Source: Herbaspirillum robiniae (GTDB lineage Bacteria > Pseudomonadota > Gammaproteobacteria > Burkholderiales > Burkholderiaceae_D). Taken from it: a DNA stretch of 64,000 bases. Below are positions 8,050-16,870 of this stretch, one piece after another. A program made the position numbers and the translations under genes. Position 1 is the stretch's first letter. Every line of letters starts with the position of its first letter. Location of the stretch: the NCBI RefSeq assembly GCF_002213415.1, contig NZ_NJGU01000010.1:186001-250000 (forward strand). The letters run 5' to 3'. The notes beneath the pieces were generated by a model, which saw only the letters and a list, made by a program, of their open reading frames with translations, ran no database searches and was not told where the DNA came from.

Positions 8050-9600
8050 TCACCGGCCCTCTCCGACCAGCGTCGCCAGCCTGTATTGGCGCTGCCGGTA
8101 ATTTCCTTCCGGCCCGCTGTAGCCACAGTCGACGTCGCCGAACAGCCTGCCGGCAAGGTTCATCAGCGAGCGCTGTTGCGCACCGTCGATCGCGATCAGG
8201 CGGCGCCGGCTGCGCGCATGGTGCTGACCGATGTTCACCTCCAGGCAATGCCCGTGATCGGCGCCGCCCACATCGAGCAGCAGCGCCTCCGGCCTGGTCA
8301 GGCCGAAGGCGCTCGCCAGTTCCAGCCGGGTGCACAGGAAGGGATGGGCCTTGCGCGATTTGGCCGCGATTCTGTCCAGCGCCGCGCCGGCCCAGGCGCC
8401 CTGGTTCAGCCTGGGGGCGAACTGCTGCAGCGCCTCGCGCGACCCCGGGTGGCCCTGCCTGGCCGCCTGCTGCCACCAGTAGATGGCGCTGATATCGCCT
8501 TGCGGCGTGTCGCGGCGGTTGCGCCAGGCATTGTTCGCCAGTTCGAACTGGGCGGCGAGCAGTCCCATTTCGGCGGCGCGCTCGAGATAGCGCCTGGAGG
8601 TCGGCAAGTCGCGATGGGAGAACTCGGAACGCGCATAGATATGCGACAGCGCATGCCAGGCGGGAGCGTGGCCGCCGTTGGCCGACAGCAGGAGCCAGGC
8701 CACGGCCTTCTTGTAGCTGGCGGTGCCGTAGAGCGGGAAGGTGCGGCGACCATCTTCGTCTATGCAGGCATGCAGCAGGCCCAGCTGATAGCGGGCCTGG
8801 CCGCTGCCGGCCACGGCCGCCAGCTCCAGCAGCTTGCGCGAGCGCACCGGCGACGAGGGGCCGTGGCGCTGCAGGACCTGAGCCAGCCGCAGGAGCAGGC
8901 CGATCTCGTGCGGTTCAAGGGTGAGCGCCGCGGCCTGCTGCGGCTCGTTGCACGCCAGCCCCAAGGCGCCGCGGTGCCGTTGCAGCAAGGCCTCGGCCAG
9001 CGGCGCCGCGCCGGCCAGGTAGGCGTCGCCGTCCGCACTGTCCCAGGCCTGCTCGAGCAGGGAGTAGCGGGCCGCTTCAATCCCGGCATCGGCGGCCTTT
9101 TGCAGCAGCACCTGGCCGGCCGGCAGATCCGCAGGGCCGTCGCCGGCTGCCGGATGGTCGTGCGGCCCGGCCATGTTGTTCAGGTGCTGGGCCAGCATCC
9201 ACTGCGCGTCGTGGTTGTCCCGCTCCGCCAGATCGCGCAGCGCCGCCACCGCCTTGCGCCTGGCGGCGGCGTCGAAGTGCCGCGGGTTGTCGAGGACCAG
9301 CCGCGCGAAGGTCAGCCCGGCGCCGAGAACGCCGGCGTCGAAAGCCTTTTCATACCAGGGCGCGGCCTCATGGGGACGCGACATGGTCGTCACGATGTCG
9401 TAGGGGACATGTTCGCCGATCATCAGGAACGCGTCTTCCAGTCCCTGGCGCGCGGCGCGCTCGAGCCAGTAGAAGGCGGTGCCCGGGCTTTGGGGCAGGC
9501 CGCTCTTGCCGAAGAAGTAACGGGTGCCCAGCGCAAGCTGCGCGGTCGCCGCGCCGGTGCGCGCCGCGCGGATGATGGGGAGGTTGTTGCGCGTGGCCAT
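8050..9600 (-). CDS. Sel1-like tetratricopeptide repeat protein
   Basis: 516 residues without an obvious signal peptide. Sel1-type repeats are visible as A..A...LG..Y..G....P..A..W...AA..G units, for example ATAQLALGTRYFFGKSGLPQ near residue 18, and a cluster at about 275-410 (ARYQLGLLHAC, AVAWLLLSANGGHAPAWHALSHIYA, AISAIYWWQQAARQGHPGSREAL in sense). The last 110 residues are not repeats and are unrecognised. Such proteins act as scaffolds for protein contacts; no partner is suggested by the neighbours. The start at 9600 is the first ATG of the frame. The 450-nt lead between this gene's stop and the porin start holds no further gene. Confidence 0.75.
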   Translation of the reverse strand: MATRNNLPIIRAARTGAATAQLALGTRYFFGKSGLPQSPGTAFYWLERAARQGLEDAFLMIGEHVPYDIVTTMSRPHEAAPWYEKAFDAGVLGAGLTFARLVLDNPRHFDAAARRKAVAALRDLAERDNHDAQWMLAQHLNNMAGPHDHPAAGDGPADLPAGQVLLQKAADAGIEAARYSLLEQAWDSADGDAYLAGAAPLAEALLQRHRGALGLACNEPQQAAALTLEPHEIGLLLRLAQVLQRHGPSSPVRSRKLLELAAVAGSGQARYQLGLLHACIDEDGRRTFPLYGTASYKKAVAWLLLSANGGHAPAWHALSHIYARSEFSHRDLPTSRRYLERAAEMGLLAAQFELANNAWRNRRDTPQGDISAIYWWQQAARQGHPGSREALQQFAPRLNQGAWAGAALDRIAAKSRKAHPFLCTRLELASAFGLTRPEALLLDVGGADHGHCLEVNIGQHHARSRRRLIAIDGAQQRSLMNLAGRLFGDVDCGYSGPEGNYRQRQYRLATLVGEGR

Positions 9601-10104
9601 CTATGCGTCCTCCGCGCCGGCGCAGGTGGCAAGCATGGACGCCGCGCAGCAGGCGGCGACAGGAACGGGAAGCTCAGATCTGGTTCGGTTCATTGGATCT
9701 CCGATGTGAAGCGATGGCGGAGAGGGGCAGGGGAGCCGCGCTCTTTGCATGGAGGCAGACCGCCGGGGAAATCGGCCAGCAGCGTGGCCAAAGGTGCTGC
9801 AACGGAGGCTGATGTTAGGAGTCGCGGATGGCGCGCAGGGCGCTCGGAATAATTAAATCTTGTTCATCGGCGGGCCTGAAAAACGCGCCCGCAAGAGGGC
9901 GGAATTCAGGGCCGGAACAGAAGCTTCGGCGATGGATGAGGTGGCATGGCATGCGGCGCGCGTTTGCATTTCACCGCGCCTGGTCATGGGCGGATGGGCG
10001 CATTAACTTCTGTTCACAAAAGCCCGTTTCCTGTCTTTTTCGCGGCGAAATCCCTCGCGCGTCGCGTGCTTTTCCGACGCGATTTCGCAACAGCATGTGA
10101 TCGG

Positions 10105-10120
10105 CTAAGGATGTCCTAAG
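10105..10120 (+). promoter_or_regulatory. Upstream CTAAG-N6-CTAAG box
   Basis: CTAAGGATGTCCTAAG is a perfect 5-bp direct repeat with 11-bp period, 112 bp upstream of a second box of the same type. No -10-like hexamer follows at 10 bp, so it may be an auxiliary site. Confidence 0.45.
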
Positions 10121-10216
10121 TATCCGGTCAATGCCCCGCTGCGCCGGCTATGGGCGCCCCTTCGCGGCCTGCGCCGCAGGTCGGTTGGCCGGGATTTCGG
10201 AGGAGGATGTGGCGGG

Positions 10217-10248
10217 CTAAGGCTGCGCTAAGTCGGCGCTTCCATGCT
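10217..10248 (+). promoter_or_regulatory. Response-regulator box plus -10 of the DUF347 gene
   Basis: CTAAGGCTGCGCTAAG lies at 10217-10232, and 10 bp later CATGCT (10243-10248) resembles a -10. Geometry is identical to the sites at 318-349 and 389-420. The DUF347 start codon is 35 bp downstream of the hexamer. Confidence 0.5.
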
Positions 10249-10283
10249 GGCCGGTGAAGACCATTTCACATCGAGGAGGCAGC

Positions 10284-11048
10284 ATGAAGACCAAAGACAG
10301 CGGGGCGGGCATCGCCGCGTGGGGCAACAAGGTGCCGGAGGCGACGCTGGCGTTCTGGCTCATCAAGATGATGTCCACCACCGTCGGCGAGACCGCCGCA
10401 GATTTTCTGAACGCCGACCTGGGCTTCGGCCTGGCGGGGACGTCGGCGGTGGTGGGCGTGCTGTTCTTCGTCGCGCTCTTCGTGCAGATGTCGGCCCGCA
10501 GCTACCATCCGGTGCGCTACTGGACGACGGTGCTGCTGATCAGCGTCTTCGGCACGCTGATCACGGACAACCTCACCGATGTCCTCGGGGTTCCCCTGGC
10601 GTGGTCGACGTCGGCCTTCCTCGTGCTGCTGCTGGCGGTGTTTTCAGTGTGGTACGCCAGGGAGAAGACGCTGTCGATTCACCATGTCGATACGCCGGCG
10701 CGCGAGGGTTTCTACTGGCTCGCCATTCTCGCGACATTCGCCCTGGGTACCGCCGCCGGCGACTGGTTTTCGGAAGGGCTGCAGCTGGGCTACGGGGCGT
10801 CGGCGATCCTGTTCGGCACGGCAATCGCCGCCGTCGCCTTCATCTATTACGTGCTGGATAGCCCGCCGGTGCTGTGCTTCTGGATCGCCTATGTCCTGAC
10901 GCGGCCGCTGGGCGCGTCGATCGGGGACGGCATGGCCCAGGCCAGGGATGCCGGCGGACTGGGGCTTGGGACCACGGTCACGAGCGTGATCTTCCTGGTC
11001 GTGATCGTGCTGTTCGTTGCCGGCAGCGCGATCAGGCATCGCCGCTGA
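10284..11048 (+). CDS. DUF347 (COG4705) membrane repeat protein
   Basis: 254 residues, about eight membrane segments. NKVPEATLAFWLIKMMSTTVGETAADFLNADLG at the N-terminus is the hallmark of DUF347, a repeated membrane domain; related motifs recur (GTLITDNLTDVLG near 94, LGTAAGDWFSEGLQLGY near 155, RPLGASIGDGMAQ near 211). The acidic residues within the membrane segments suggest transport of a cation or small molecule, but no function is established. The start at 10284 is preferred over the in-frame ATG at 10254 because GAGGAGG lies 7 bp upstream. Two CTAAG-N6-CTAAG boxes precede it, which places it with the PAP2 and decarboxylase promoters. Confidence 0.82.
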   Translation: MKTKDSGAGIAAWGNKVPEATLAFWLIKMMSTTVGETAADFLNADLGFGLAGTSAVVGVLFFVALFVQMSARSYHPVRYWTTVLLISVFGTLITDNLTDVLGVPLAWSTSAFLVLLLAVFSVWYAREKTLSIHHVDTPAREGFYWLAILATFALGTAAGDWFSEGLQLGYGASAILFGTAIAAVAFIYYVLDSPPVLCFWIAYVLTRPLGASIGDGMAQARDAGGLGLGTTVTSVIFLVVIVLFVAGSAIRHRR

Positions 11049-11078
11049 ACGGCGCAATGCGCGGTGCGGCGTTCACGT

Positions 11079-12245
11079 TCAGTGCACGAAACCGCCCTTG
11101 ATGAAGCGCACCGGATCGGCGTCCATGGCGGCGATCAGCGATCCGAGTCCGCCCGCATCGGGGGCGCTCGGCGCTGCTGTCGAATCGGCAGCCGCGGCGC
11201 CGGAGGTCAGCGGCGAGCGGCACAGCATGTCCGCCTGCGACCATGCGCCGCCGCTGCTGCGGGCGCGCAGCCAGCCGTCGCGGTCGGCCAGCAGTTCGGT
11301 GCCGGCCAGCTTGTCCGGCGCGGTGCCGGTGATGATGGCGATGGCGCGCAGGCTGTCGGCGTTGGTGCTGGCGCAATCGATGGCGCCGACCGCCTCGCCG
11401 GCCGGTGCACCCAGCAACACGCTTTGCAGGCGCGGATCTTCGCCCTGGCCGGGGCCGTCCTGGCCCACCACCAGCCGTACGCGTTGCCCGCGCCACTGGC
11501 CGGTGTGGGCGGCGCCCGAGTGCAGGCAGGCCAGCGGCATGTCCGGCAGCGCCACCGGGCGCGGCCATGTTCCGGTGTCGGCGATGCCTACGCCGGCGGC
11601 GTTGGCCTTCATGTAATCGATCAGGGCCCAGCTGTCGGCCACGTCGAGCTTGTCGGCGAAGGCCGGCATGCCACCCTTGCCGTGGCGCAGGCTCCAGTAG
11701 ATGTCGCCGTCCTGGCGACGCCACAGCAGACCGCTGGAGAGATTGGGCGGCGCGACCGGCAATGCCAGCGCCTGCGGCGTGTTGCCCTTGCCGTCGGCGC
11801 CGTGGCAGGCGATGCATTGTCGCTGGTAGATCCGTTCGCCGCGCACGATGGAGGCGGCGGAGAAGGCCGCGGGCGAGACATGGAAACTGGTGGGATGCGC
11901 CGGCGCGGTGACCAGGCCGGCGTCAGGCCAGGGCGTGAGCAGCAGCAATGCCGCCGCCAGCGCAAACAACGGCACCCGCGCCCGTCGCCACAGCAGGGCC
12001 AGCAAGGCCAGCAGCAGGGCCGCCGCCGTATAGCCCAGCGCCGCCAGCAGGGCGCGCGCCACGCTGCGGTCGATCAGCATGACCTCGCCCGACAAGCGCA
12101 GCGCGAAAGGCCAGGCGGGCTGGCCGTCGACCTCGCCGGCCAGGTGCAGCCAGGCCAGCAGCTGCAGCCCGGCCTGCTGGGTCACTTGCATGGCGCGCAG
12201 CATCAGGTCGATGCTCGCCTCCCAGTCGATGCCGATGGCGGGCAC
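11079..12245 (-). CDS. Membrane-anchored c-type cytochrome protein
   Basis: 388 residues. After an unassigned N-terminal 60 residues come one or two membrane segments (about 64-105), then a class I cytochrome c domain with the haem site CIACH (about 143-147) and a likely axial methionine in GKGGMPAFADKL (about 186-197). The C-terminal 150 residues (from about 235) are unrecognised and contain three further cysteines. It starts with GTG at 12245, sharing one base with the stop of the ABC ATPase (TAGTG), so it is coupled to a transporter operon. That coupling suggests oxidation of an imported sulfur compound or transfer of electrons from it; this is inference. Confidence 0.75.
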   Translation of the reverse strand: MPAIGIDWEASIDLMLRAMQVTQQAGLQLLAWLHLAGEVDGQPAWPFALRLSGEVMLIDRSVARALLAALGYTAAALLLALLALLWRRARVPLFALAAALLLLTPWPDAGLVTAPAHPTSFHVSPAAFSAASIVRGERIYQRQCIACHGADGKGNTPQALALPVAPPNLSSGLLWRRQDGDIYWSLRHGKGGMPAFADKLDVADSWALIDYMKANAAGVGIADTGTWPRPVALPDMPLACLHSGAAHTGQWRGQRVRLVVGQDGPGQGEDPRLQSVLLGAPAGEAVGAIDCASTNADSLRAIAIITGTAPDKLAGTELLADRDGWLRARSSGGAWSQADMLCRSPLTSGAAAADSTAAPSAPDAGGLGSLIAAMDADPVRFIKGGFVH

Positions 12246-13054
12246 TACCAGCTCTCATCCAGCCCCAGGTGGCGCGCCGCCTCATGCCGCAGCTGCGCCA
12301 GGCGGGCGTCGCCGCGGTGGCGCGGGTAGGGCAGGTCGACCTTGATCTCGGCGCGGATGGCGGCCGGACGCTGGCCGAACACGATCACCCGCTGCGCCAG
12401 GAACAGCGCCTCTTCGATATCGTGCGTCACCAGCAGCGCCGAGAACTTCTGGCGCTGCCACAAGGCCACCAGCTCGCTCTGCATGGTCAGGCGGGTGAGC
12501 GAATCCAGCTTGCCCAGCGGCTCGTCCAGCACCAGCAGCTGCGGGTCGTTGACCAGCGCGCGCGCCAGCGCCACGCGCTGCGCCATGCCGCCGGAGAGCT
12601 GGTGCGGGAAAGCCTGCGCGAACTCGCCCAACCCGACCAGTTCCAGCGCATCGTCCACGCGCTGCCGGTGCTGCTTGAGCAGCCCGCGCGCCTGCAGGCC
12701 CAGCGCCACGTTGTCCCACACGCGGCGCCAGGGATAGAGCGTCGGATCCTGGAACACCACGATGCGCGAGGGATCGGGCCTGGCGATGGCCTGGCCGTCC
12801 TGTTCGATGCTGCCGGCGGTGGCCGGCTCCAGCCCCGCCACCAGCCGCAGCAGCGTCGACTTGCCGCAGCCGCTGGGGCCGAGCAGGGCGACGAATTCGC
12901 CCGGCTCCACCGTCAGCGAGATGTCGTCCAGCACTTGCAGCACGCCCTGCTTCTTGTCCGGCAGGGTGAACCAGTGGCTGACCTGGCGCACGTCGATGCG
13001 CGCGCCGGCCTGCGCCTGTTCCGGTGTGCTCCGGGTTTGCGTTGCGCTTACCAT
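12245..13054 (-). CDS. ABC transporter ATP-binding protein (SsuB/TauB type)
   Basis: 269 residues. Walker A is GPSGCGKST (about 57-65), the Q-loop is in [22 protein letters not shown] (about 95-116), the signature LSGGMAQR (about 152-159), Walker [13 protein letters not shown] (about 171-182) and the H-loop LLVTHD. This is the pattern of nitrate/sulfonate/taurine importer ATPases. The ATG at 13054 lies inside the end of the permease gene (7-bp overlap), and the following cytochrome gene overlaps its stop by one base. It powers the importer formed with the two genes upstream. Confidence 0.9.
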   Translation of the reverse strand: MVSATQTRSTPEQAQAGARIDVRQVSHWFTLPDKKQGVLQVLDDISLTVEPGEFVALLGPSGCGKSTLLRLVAGLEPATAGSIEQDGQAIARPDPSRIVVFQDPTLYPWRRVWDNVALGLQARGLLKQHRQRVDDALELVGLGEFAQAFPHQLSGGMAQRVALARALVNDPQLLVLDEPLGKLDSLTRLTMQSELVALWQRQKFSALLVTHDIEEALFLAQRVIVFGQRPAAIRAEIKVDLPYPRHRGDARLAQLRHEAARHLGLDESW

Positions 13055-14070
13055 TTGACGGTTCCTTTCTGCCACGACAGCGCGCGGTCGCGCACCTTGA
13101 ACAGCAGCGTGATCAGGCCCGAGCACAGCGCCGCCATCACGATCAGCGCCGCGTACATGTTGCTGTAGGCGGCCCAGCCCTGCGACCATTGCAGGTACCA
13201 GCCCAGCCCGGCCTTCACGCCCATCATCTCGGCCGTCACCAGCACCGAGAACGCCGCGCCCAGCCCCATGAACAGGCCCACGAACACCTGCGGCAGCGCC
13301 GCCGGTATCGCCACGCGCAGCACCAGGAAGGATTCGGACGCGCCCAGCGTGCGCGCCACGTCGTAGTAGCTCTTGTTGACCGCGGCCACGCCCGACCAGG
13401 TCAGCACCGCCACCGGGAAGAAGGTCGCCAGGCCGATCAGGAACACCGCGGCGGCATAGCTGGACGGCGCGAAGAAGAAGGCCAGCGGCAGCAGCGCCGA
13501 GGCCGGCACCGGACCCAGGAAGCGCAGCGCCGGATGCACCCAGTAGCCGGCGATGCGCGACCAGCCTATCCACACGCCGACCAGGAACCCGACCACCGCG
13601 CCGCTGGCAAAGCCGTGCGCCAGCAGGCGCAGCGAATGCGCGGTGGACAGGCCCAGGCGCGGCCAGTCTTCGGCGTACACCTCGATCAGGCTTTGCGGCG
13701 GCGCGAAGAAGGGCGTGGGCAGCACGCCCAGCTTGGCGGTCAGGATTTCCCACACGCCGATCAACAGCGGCAGCACCACCAGCCATTGCCCGGCCGGACG
13801 CAGCAGCTCGGTGGCGCGTTCGGTCAGCCGCCCGCCCAGCGACAGCACGGCCAGCAGGGCCGCCGCCGCCAGCGCGGCGTAGCCGAACTCGTCGGTGTAG
13901 GCCCAGTCGCTGAAGCCGACTTCCTTGTTGGGCCACTTCAGCACCAGCGCTCCCAGCGCCAGCCAGACTACAGTCGCCAGCAGGCCGGTGCGCCACAGCG
14001 CCGCACGCGGCGCCGGCGAGGTTGCGGCCAGCAGCGCGCGGCGCGGCAGGCTCTCGGTTGTCGTCGTCAT
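13048..14070 (-). CDS. ABC transporter permease (SsuC/TauC type)
   Basis: 340 residues. The N-terminal third has two membrane segments not found in ordinary SsuC/TauC proteins (about 25-45 and 63-80). The BPD_transp_1 core starts near residue 95 (VLPLLIGVWEILTAKLGVLPTPFFAPPQSLIEV), and the coupling helix region DVARTLGASESFLVLRVAIPAALPQVFVGLFMGLGAAFSVLVTAEMMG (about 240-287) is clear. It would import an organosulfonate, nitrate or similar anion with the adjacent ATPase and binding protein. It follows the binding protein gene by 34 bp. Confidence 0.9.
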   Translation of the reverse strand: MTTTTESLPRRALLAATSPAPRAALWRTGLLATVVWLALGALVLKWPNKEVGFSDWAYTDEFGYAALAAAALLAVLSLGGRLTERATELLRPAGQWLVVLPLLIGVWEILTAKLGVLPTPFFAPPQSLIEVYAEDWPRLGLSTAHSLRLLAHGFASGAVVGFLVGVWIGWSRIAGYWVHPALRFLGPVPASALLPLAFFFAPSSYAAAVFLIGLATFFPVAVLTWSGVAAVNKSYYDVARTLGASESFLVLRVAIPAALPQVFVGLFMGLGAAFSVLVTAEMMGVKAGLGWYLQWSQGWAAYSNMYAALIVMAALCSGLITLLFKVRDRALSWQKGTVKW

Positions 14071-14104
14071 GTCGTTCTCCTTGTTGCGCCGGATGCGGCG
14101 CGGA

Positions 14105-15163
14105 TCAGGCCAGCACGTCCACCGTCACGTGGCTGGCGAAGCGCGCCGGATCGGTGCTCTTCTTGAGCACGCCGGCGGTGTGGAAGTCGCGCGCGAAATA
14201 TTCGACCTCGGAACGCAGCGCGCCGCCGGTCGGGTGGTTGTGGTAGGTCAGGTCGGTCAGCAGCGCGCGCAGGTCTTCCACCGGCACCTTGGGCGAATAC
14301 TTGGCGTATAGCTTGGCGGCTTCGTTGGGGTTTTCGGCCACGTATTCGGAGGCCTGGATGATGGAGCGCACCACGGCGGCTGCGGCCGGCTTGTTGTTGC
14401 GCACGAACTCGCCGCGCGCGCCGGTGATGCAGCAGATCTTGTCCTTGTATTCGCCGGTGCCGCTGTTGCCGATCTCGGTGAACACGCCCTGGTTGCGCTT
14501 CTCGATCAGGTAGACGTTGGGGTCGCCGTCGGCGATGGCCTGGATCTCGCCCTTCTTCACCGCCACGTCCAGCAGGTCGGCCGGGTAGACGCGCCATTCC
14601 ACGTCCTTGTCGACGTTCACGCCGCGCTTGGCCAGGTGGATGGCGAAGAAGTTCTTGGCCGGGCTGTTCAGGTCGGACACGCCGATGGTCTTGCCCTTGA
14701 GCTGCTTCCAGTCGGTCACGCCGGCGTTCTTGACGCCCACCATGCGCAGGCAGCCGCCGTGCGCGGCGCCGATCACCTTGACGTCGAAGCCGGACTCCAG
14801 CGGCTTGAGCCAGCGATGGATCAGGCCCACGCCGACATCGGCCTTGCCGGTGGCCAGCGCCTCCAGCAACTGGTCGGTCGAGCCGCCCCAGTTGAGCAGC
14901 TCGACCTGCAGGCCGTTCTTTTCGAAGATGCCTTTTTCCTGCGCCACCACTACCGGCGAGAGGCAGAACGCCACCGCGCTCCAGGCGAAGGTCAGCTTGT
15001 GCGGCGCGCCGGCCGACCAGGCGCTGCCGGCGGCCAGGGATCCCCCGATCCCGGCCAGCGCGGCGGCTCCGCCGGCGCGCAGCACATCGCGGCGCGACCA
15101 GGAGGATGGTTGGGGGTGGGGCTGCGATTGCTGGTGTTCAGGCAGGAGGAGGTCTTTTTTCAT
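14105..15163 (-). CDS. ABC transporter substrate-binding protein (SsuA/TauA type), Tat signal
   Basis: 352 residues. A twin-arginine signal is visible (SWSRRDVLRAGGAAALAGIGG, residues 21-41) with likely cleavage after SAWSA. The mature part reads as a NMT1/SsuA-type periplasmic binding protein: LSPVVVAQEKGIFEKNGLQVELLNWGGSTDQLLEALATGKADVGVGLIHRWLKPLESG near residues 67-125, then LKGKTIGVSDLNSPAKNF near 151. The ligand is not evident. The Tat signal is unusual but known in this family. The start ATG at 15163 is chosen because it opens the signal peptide; the frame extends further upstream without coding character. First gene of the leftward operon. Confidence 0.88.
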   Translation of the reverse strand: MKKDLLLPEHQQSQPHPQPSSWSRRDVLRAGGAAALAGIGGSLAAGSAWSAGAPHKLTFAWSAVAFCLSPVVVAQEKGIFEKNGLQVELLNWGGSTDQLLEALATGKADVGVGLIHRWLKPLESGFDVKVIGAAHGGCLRMVGVKNAGVTDWKQLKGKTIGVSDLNSPAKNFFAIHLAKRGVNVDKDVEWRVYPADLLDVAVKKGEIQAIADGDPNVYLIEKRNQGVFTEIGNSGTGEYKDKICCITGARGEFVRNNKPAAAAVVRSIIQASEYVAENPNEAAKLYAKYSPKVPVEDLRALLTDLTYHNHPTGGALRSEVEYFARDFHTAGVLKKSTDPARFASHVTVDVLA

Positions 15164-15262
15164 GTGCTCGTGGCTCCGTTGCTGGAAAGGAAAAGGGTGC
15201 GGCGAAATGCCGCAGATGGAGAAATATGGAGCAAGCGCCGGCGCGCGCAAAAGAATAAGAAT

Positions 15263-15347
15263 GCGCATCCATATGCGCCCGGCGGCGCATGTCGATATGC
15301 CGTTTGCGCAGATGGGGCGCGCGGCCCGGGCGCATATCGATATGCGC
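15263..15347. promoter_or_regulatory. Three related palindromic operators between the sulfur operons
   Basis: GCGCATCCATATGCGC (15263-15278), an imperfect GCGCATGTCGATATGCCG (15285-15302) and a perfect 18-bp palindrome GCGCATATCGATATGCGC (15330-15347) lie in the divergent promoter region. The shared core GCGCAT...ATATGCGC suggests binding of one dimeric regulator controlling both arms. The regulator gene is not adjacent. Confidence 0.55.
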
Positions 15348-15419
15348 ATTGCTTCGTTGCGGGCGTTCCCGGCGCGGCGGGACACTGTGCGTCGCCCAAC
15401 CCAACAAGACGAGGACGCC

Positions 15420-15989
15420 ATGACATCAGTGAACCATTACCTGAGCGAGAAGCGCAGCGCCGTGCTGGCGCGCGAGGCGCTGATCGAAGCCGGCAACGCC
15501 GGCCCCAATGCGCTGGCTGCGCGCGTGTCGGCCGAGGGCCGCAGCGGCGTGCGCCGCATCCGCATCCGCGATCACCAGGTGATCAGCGACAGCCCGCCGG
15601 ATTTCGCCGGCTACAACCTCGGGCCGAGTTCGCCGGAGCTGCAGCTGGGCGTGCTGGGTTCCTGCGTGACCCATATCTTCCTGATCCAGGCCGCGCACCG
15701 CCAGGTGCCGGTGGATTCGCTGGAAGTGGAAGTGAGCGGCAAGATCGACCCGCGCGGCGGCCGCCCCGGCCATGAGGGCATTCCCATCTGGCCGCACGAC
15801 ATCGGCTACGTGGTGCACCTGGAGTCGCCGGCCTCCGACGAGGACGTCAAGGCGCTCTTTGAGGCGGTGGAAGCCAGCTGCCCCATCCTCAACCTGCTGA
15901 AGAACCCGCAGACCATCCGCGCCGAGATCCGGCACAGCCGCACCGCCGCGTCGGAGACGCAGGCCGGCGCGGAAAACGCCATCGCCTGA
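15420..15989 (+). CDS. OsmC-family protein
   Basis: 189 residues. It has the OsmC/Ohr layout: a substituted N-terminal strand region, SSPELQLGVLGSCVTHIFLIQAAHRQVPVDSLEVEVSGKIDPRGG (about 67-111) with one conserved cysteine in GSC, and a second cysteine in VEASCPILNLLKNP (about 152-165). Proteins with this pair reduce organic hydroperoxides, and several family members are linked to sulfur-compound metabolism. It heads the rightward arm, with a thiol dioxygenase and a rhodanese behind it, and faces an organosulfur-type importer. The 188-bp gap to the next gene could hold a second promoter. Confidence 0.85.
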   Translation: MTSVNHYLSEKRSAVLAREALIEAGNAGPNALAARVSAEGRSGVRRIRIRDHQVISDSPPDFAGYNLGPSSPELQLGVLGSCVTHIFLIQAAHRQVPVDSLEVEVSGKIDPRGGRPGHEGIPIWPHDIGYVVHLESPASDEDVKALFEAVEASCPILNLLKNPQTIRAEIRHSRTAASETQAGAENAIA

Positions 15990-16177
15990 ACCGGGCGTAG
16001 CTGCGCACCTGTGAACTGACGCATTTGCGCTCCGGCCGGCCGCTTCCCCGGGGTGGCCGGCCGGGCGCGTTTGAGGGGCTTTCCGGCGCGCCCGGCAGGC
16101 AAGCCGGAAATTGCTTATAGTTTGCGTCTGAGCCGGCGCAGACCGACCACACCAAAGAACATGAAAGGGAGCGGGAC

Positions 16178-16870
16178 ATGAGCGTGCTCAATATTGCGAC
16201 ACCCGGAACCATTGCCGCCGCGGCGCCGGCCTTGCGTGCGCAGCCGGGGCAGCAGCCGTCGCCTGTCAACGGCAAGAACCTCTGGCGCCTGCGTTCCTTC
16301 ATCACCGATTTCGCCGACCTGCTCTCCACCGCGCCGGTCGAGGAGACCATCCTCTACGTCGGCGGCGACCTGCTGCGCCAGCTGGTGGCGCATGACGACT
16401 GGCTGCCCGACGAGTTCGCCCAGCCCGATCCGCAGCGCTATCGCCAATACCTGCTGCATGCCGACTCGGCGCAGCGCTTTTCCATCGTCAGTTTCGTCTG
16501 GGGGCCGGGCCAGCGCACGCCGGTGCACGACCATACCGTGTGGGGCCTGATCGGCATGCTGCGCGGCGCCGAGCACGCGCAGTCGTATGTCCTGGCCGGC
16601 GGCGCGCTGGAACAGAGCGGGGCGCCGGTACTGCTCAAGCCGGGCGCGGTGGAAGCGGTCTCGCCCAACAGCGCAGAGCTGCACGACGTGCACCAGGTCA
16701 GCAACGCCTACGACGACCGCGTCTCCATCAGCATCCACGTCTACGGCGCCAACATCGGCGCGGTGCGGCGCTCGGTCTACCAGCCGGACGGCCAGCGCAA
16801 GCTGTTCATTTCCGGCTATTCGAATTCCACCCTGCCCAACATCTGGGACCTTTCCGCAGAACAGCAATGA
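16178..16870 (+). CDS. Thiol dioxygenase (cysteine dioxygenase / 3-mercaptopropionate dioxygenase family)
   Basis: 230 residues, slightly longer than the usual 200. The cupin iron ligands are His117 and His119 in RTPVHDHTVWG and His187 in SISIHVYG. HDHTVWG is the form typical of bacterial thiol dioxygenases, which add O2 to the thiol of cysteine or 3-mercaptopropionate to give a sulfinate. Substrate preference cannot be settled by eye. The gene has GGGAG before the ATG and its stop overlaps the rhodanese start (ATGA), so product sulfur is probably handed to the rhodanese-containing protein. Confidence 0.88.
   Translation: MSVLNIATPGTIAAAAPALRAQPGQQPSPVNGKNLWRLRSFITDFADLLSTAPVEETILYVGGDLLRQLVAHDDWLPDEFAQPDPQRYRQYLLHADSAQRFSIVSFVWGPGQRTPVHDHTVWGLIGMLRGAEHAQSYVLAGGALEQSGAPVLLKPGAVEAVSPNSAELHDVHQVSNAYDDRVSISIHVYGANIGAVRRSVYQPDGQRKLFISGYSNSTLPNIWDLSAEQQ

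Larger units (their letters stand above)
9601..10283. other. Long intergenic region with two regulator boxes
   Basis: 683 bp between the divergent Sel1-repeat and DUF347 genes. No open frame here shows a recognisable protein. It contains two CTAAG-N6-CTAAG boxes (10105-10120 and 10217-10232) and an AT-rich patch near 9848-9870. Nothing else stands out. Confidence 0.6.

Noticed and set aside
11064-12329. Long plus-strand frame opposite the cytochrome gene
   Set aside because: Shadow frame caused by high GC; the minus strand has CIACH, membrane segments and operon coupling.
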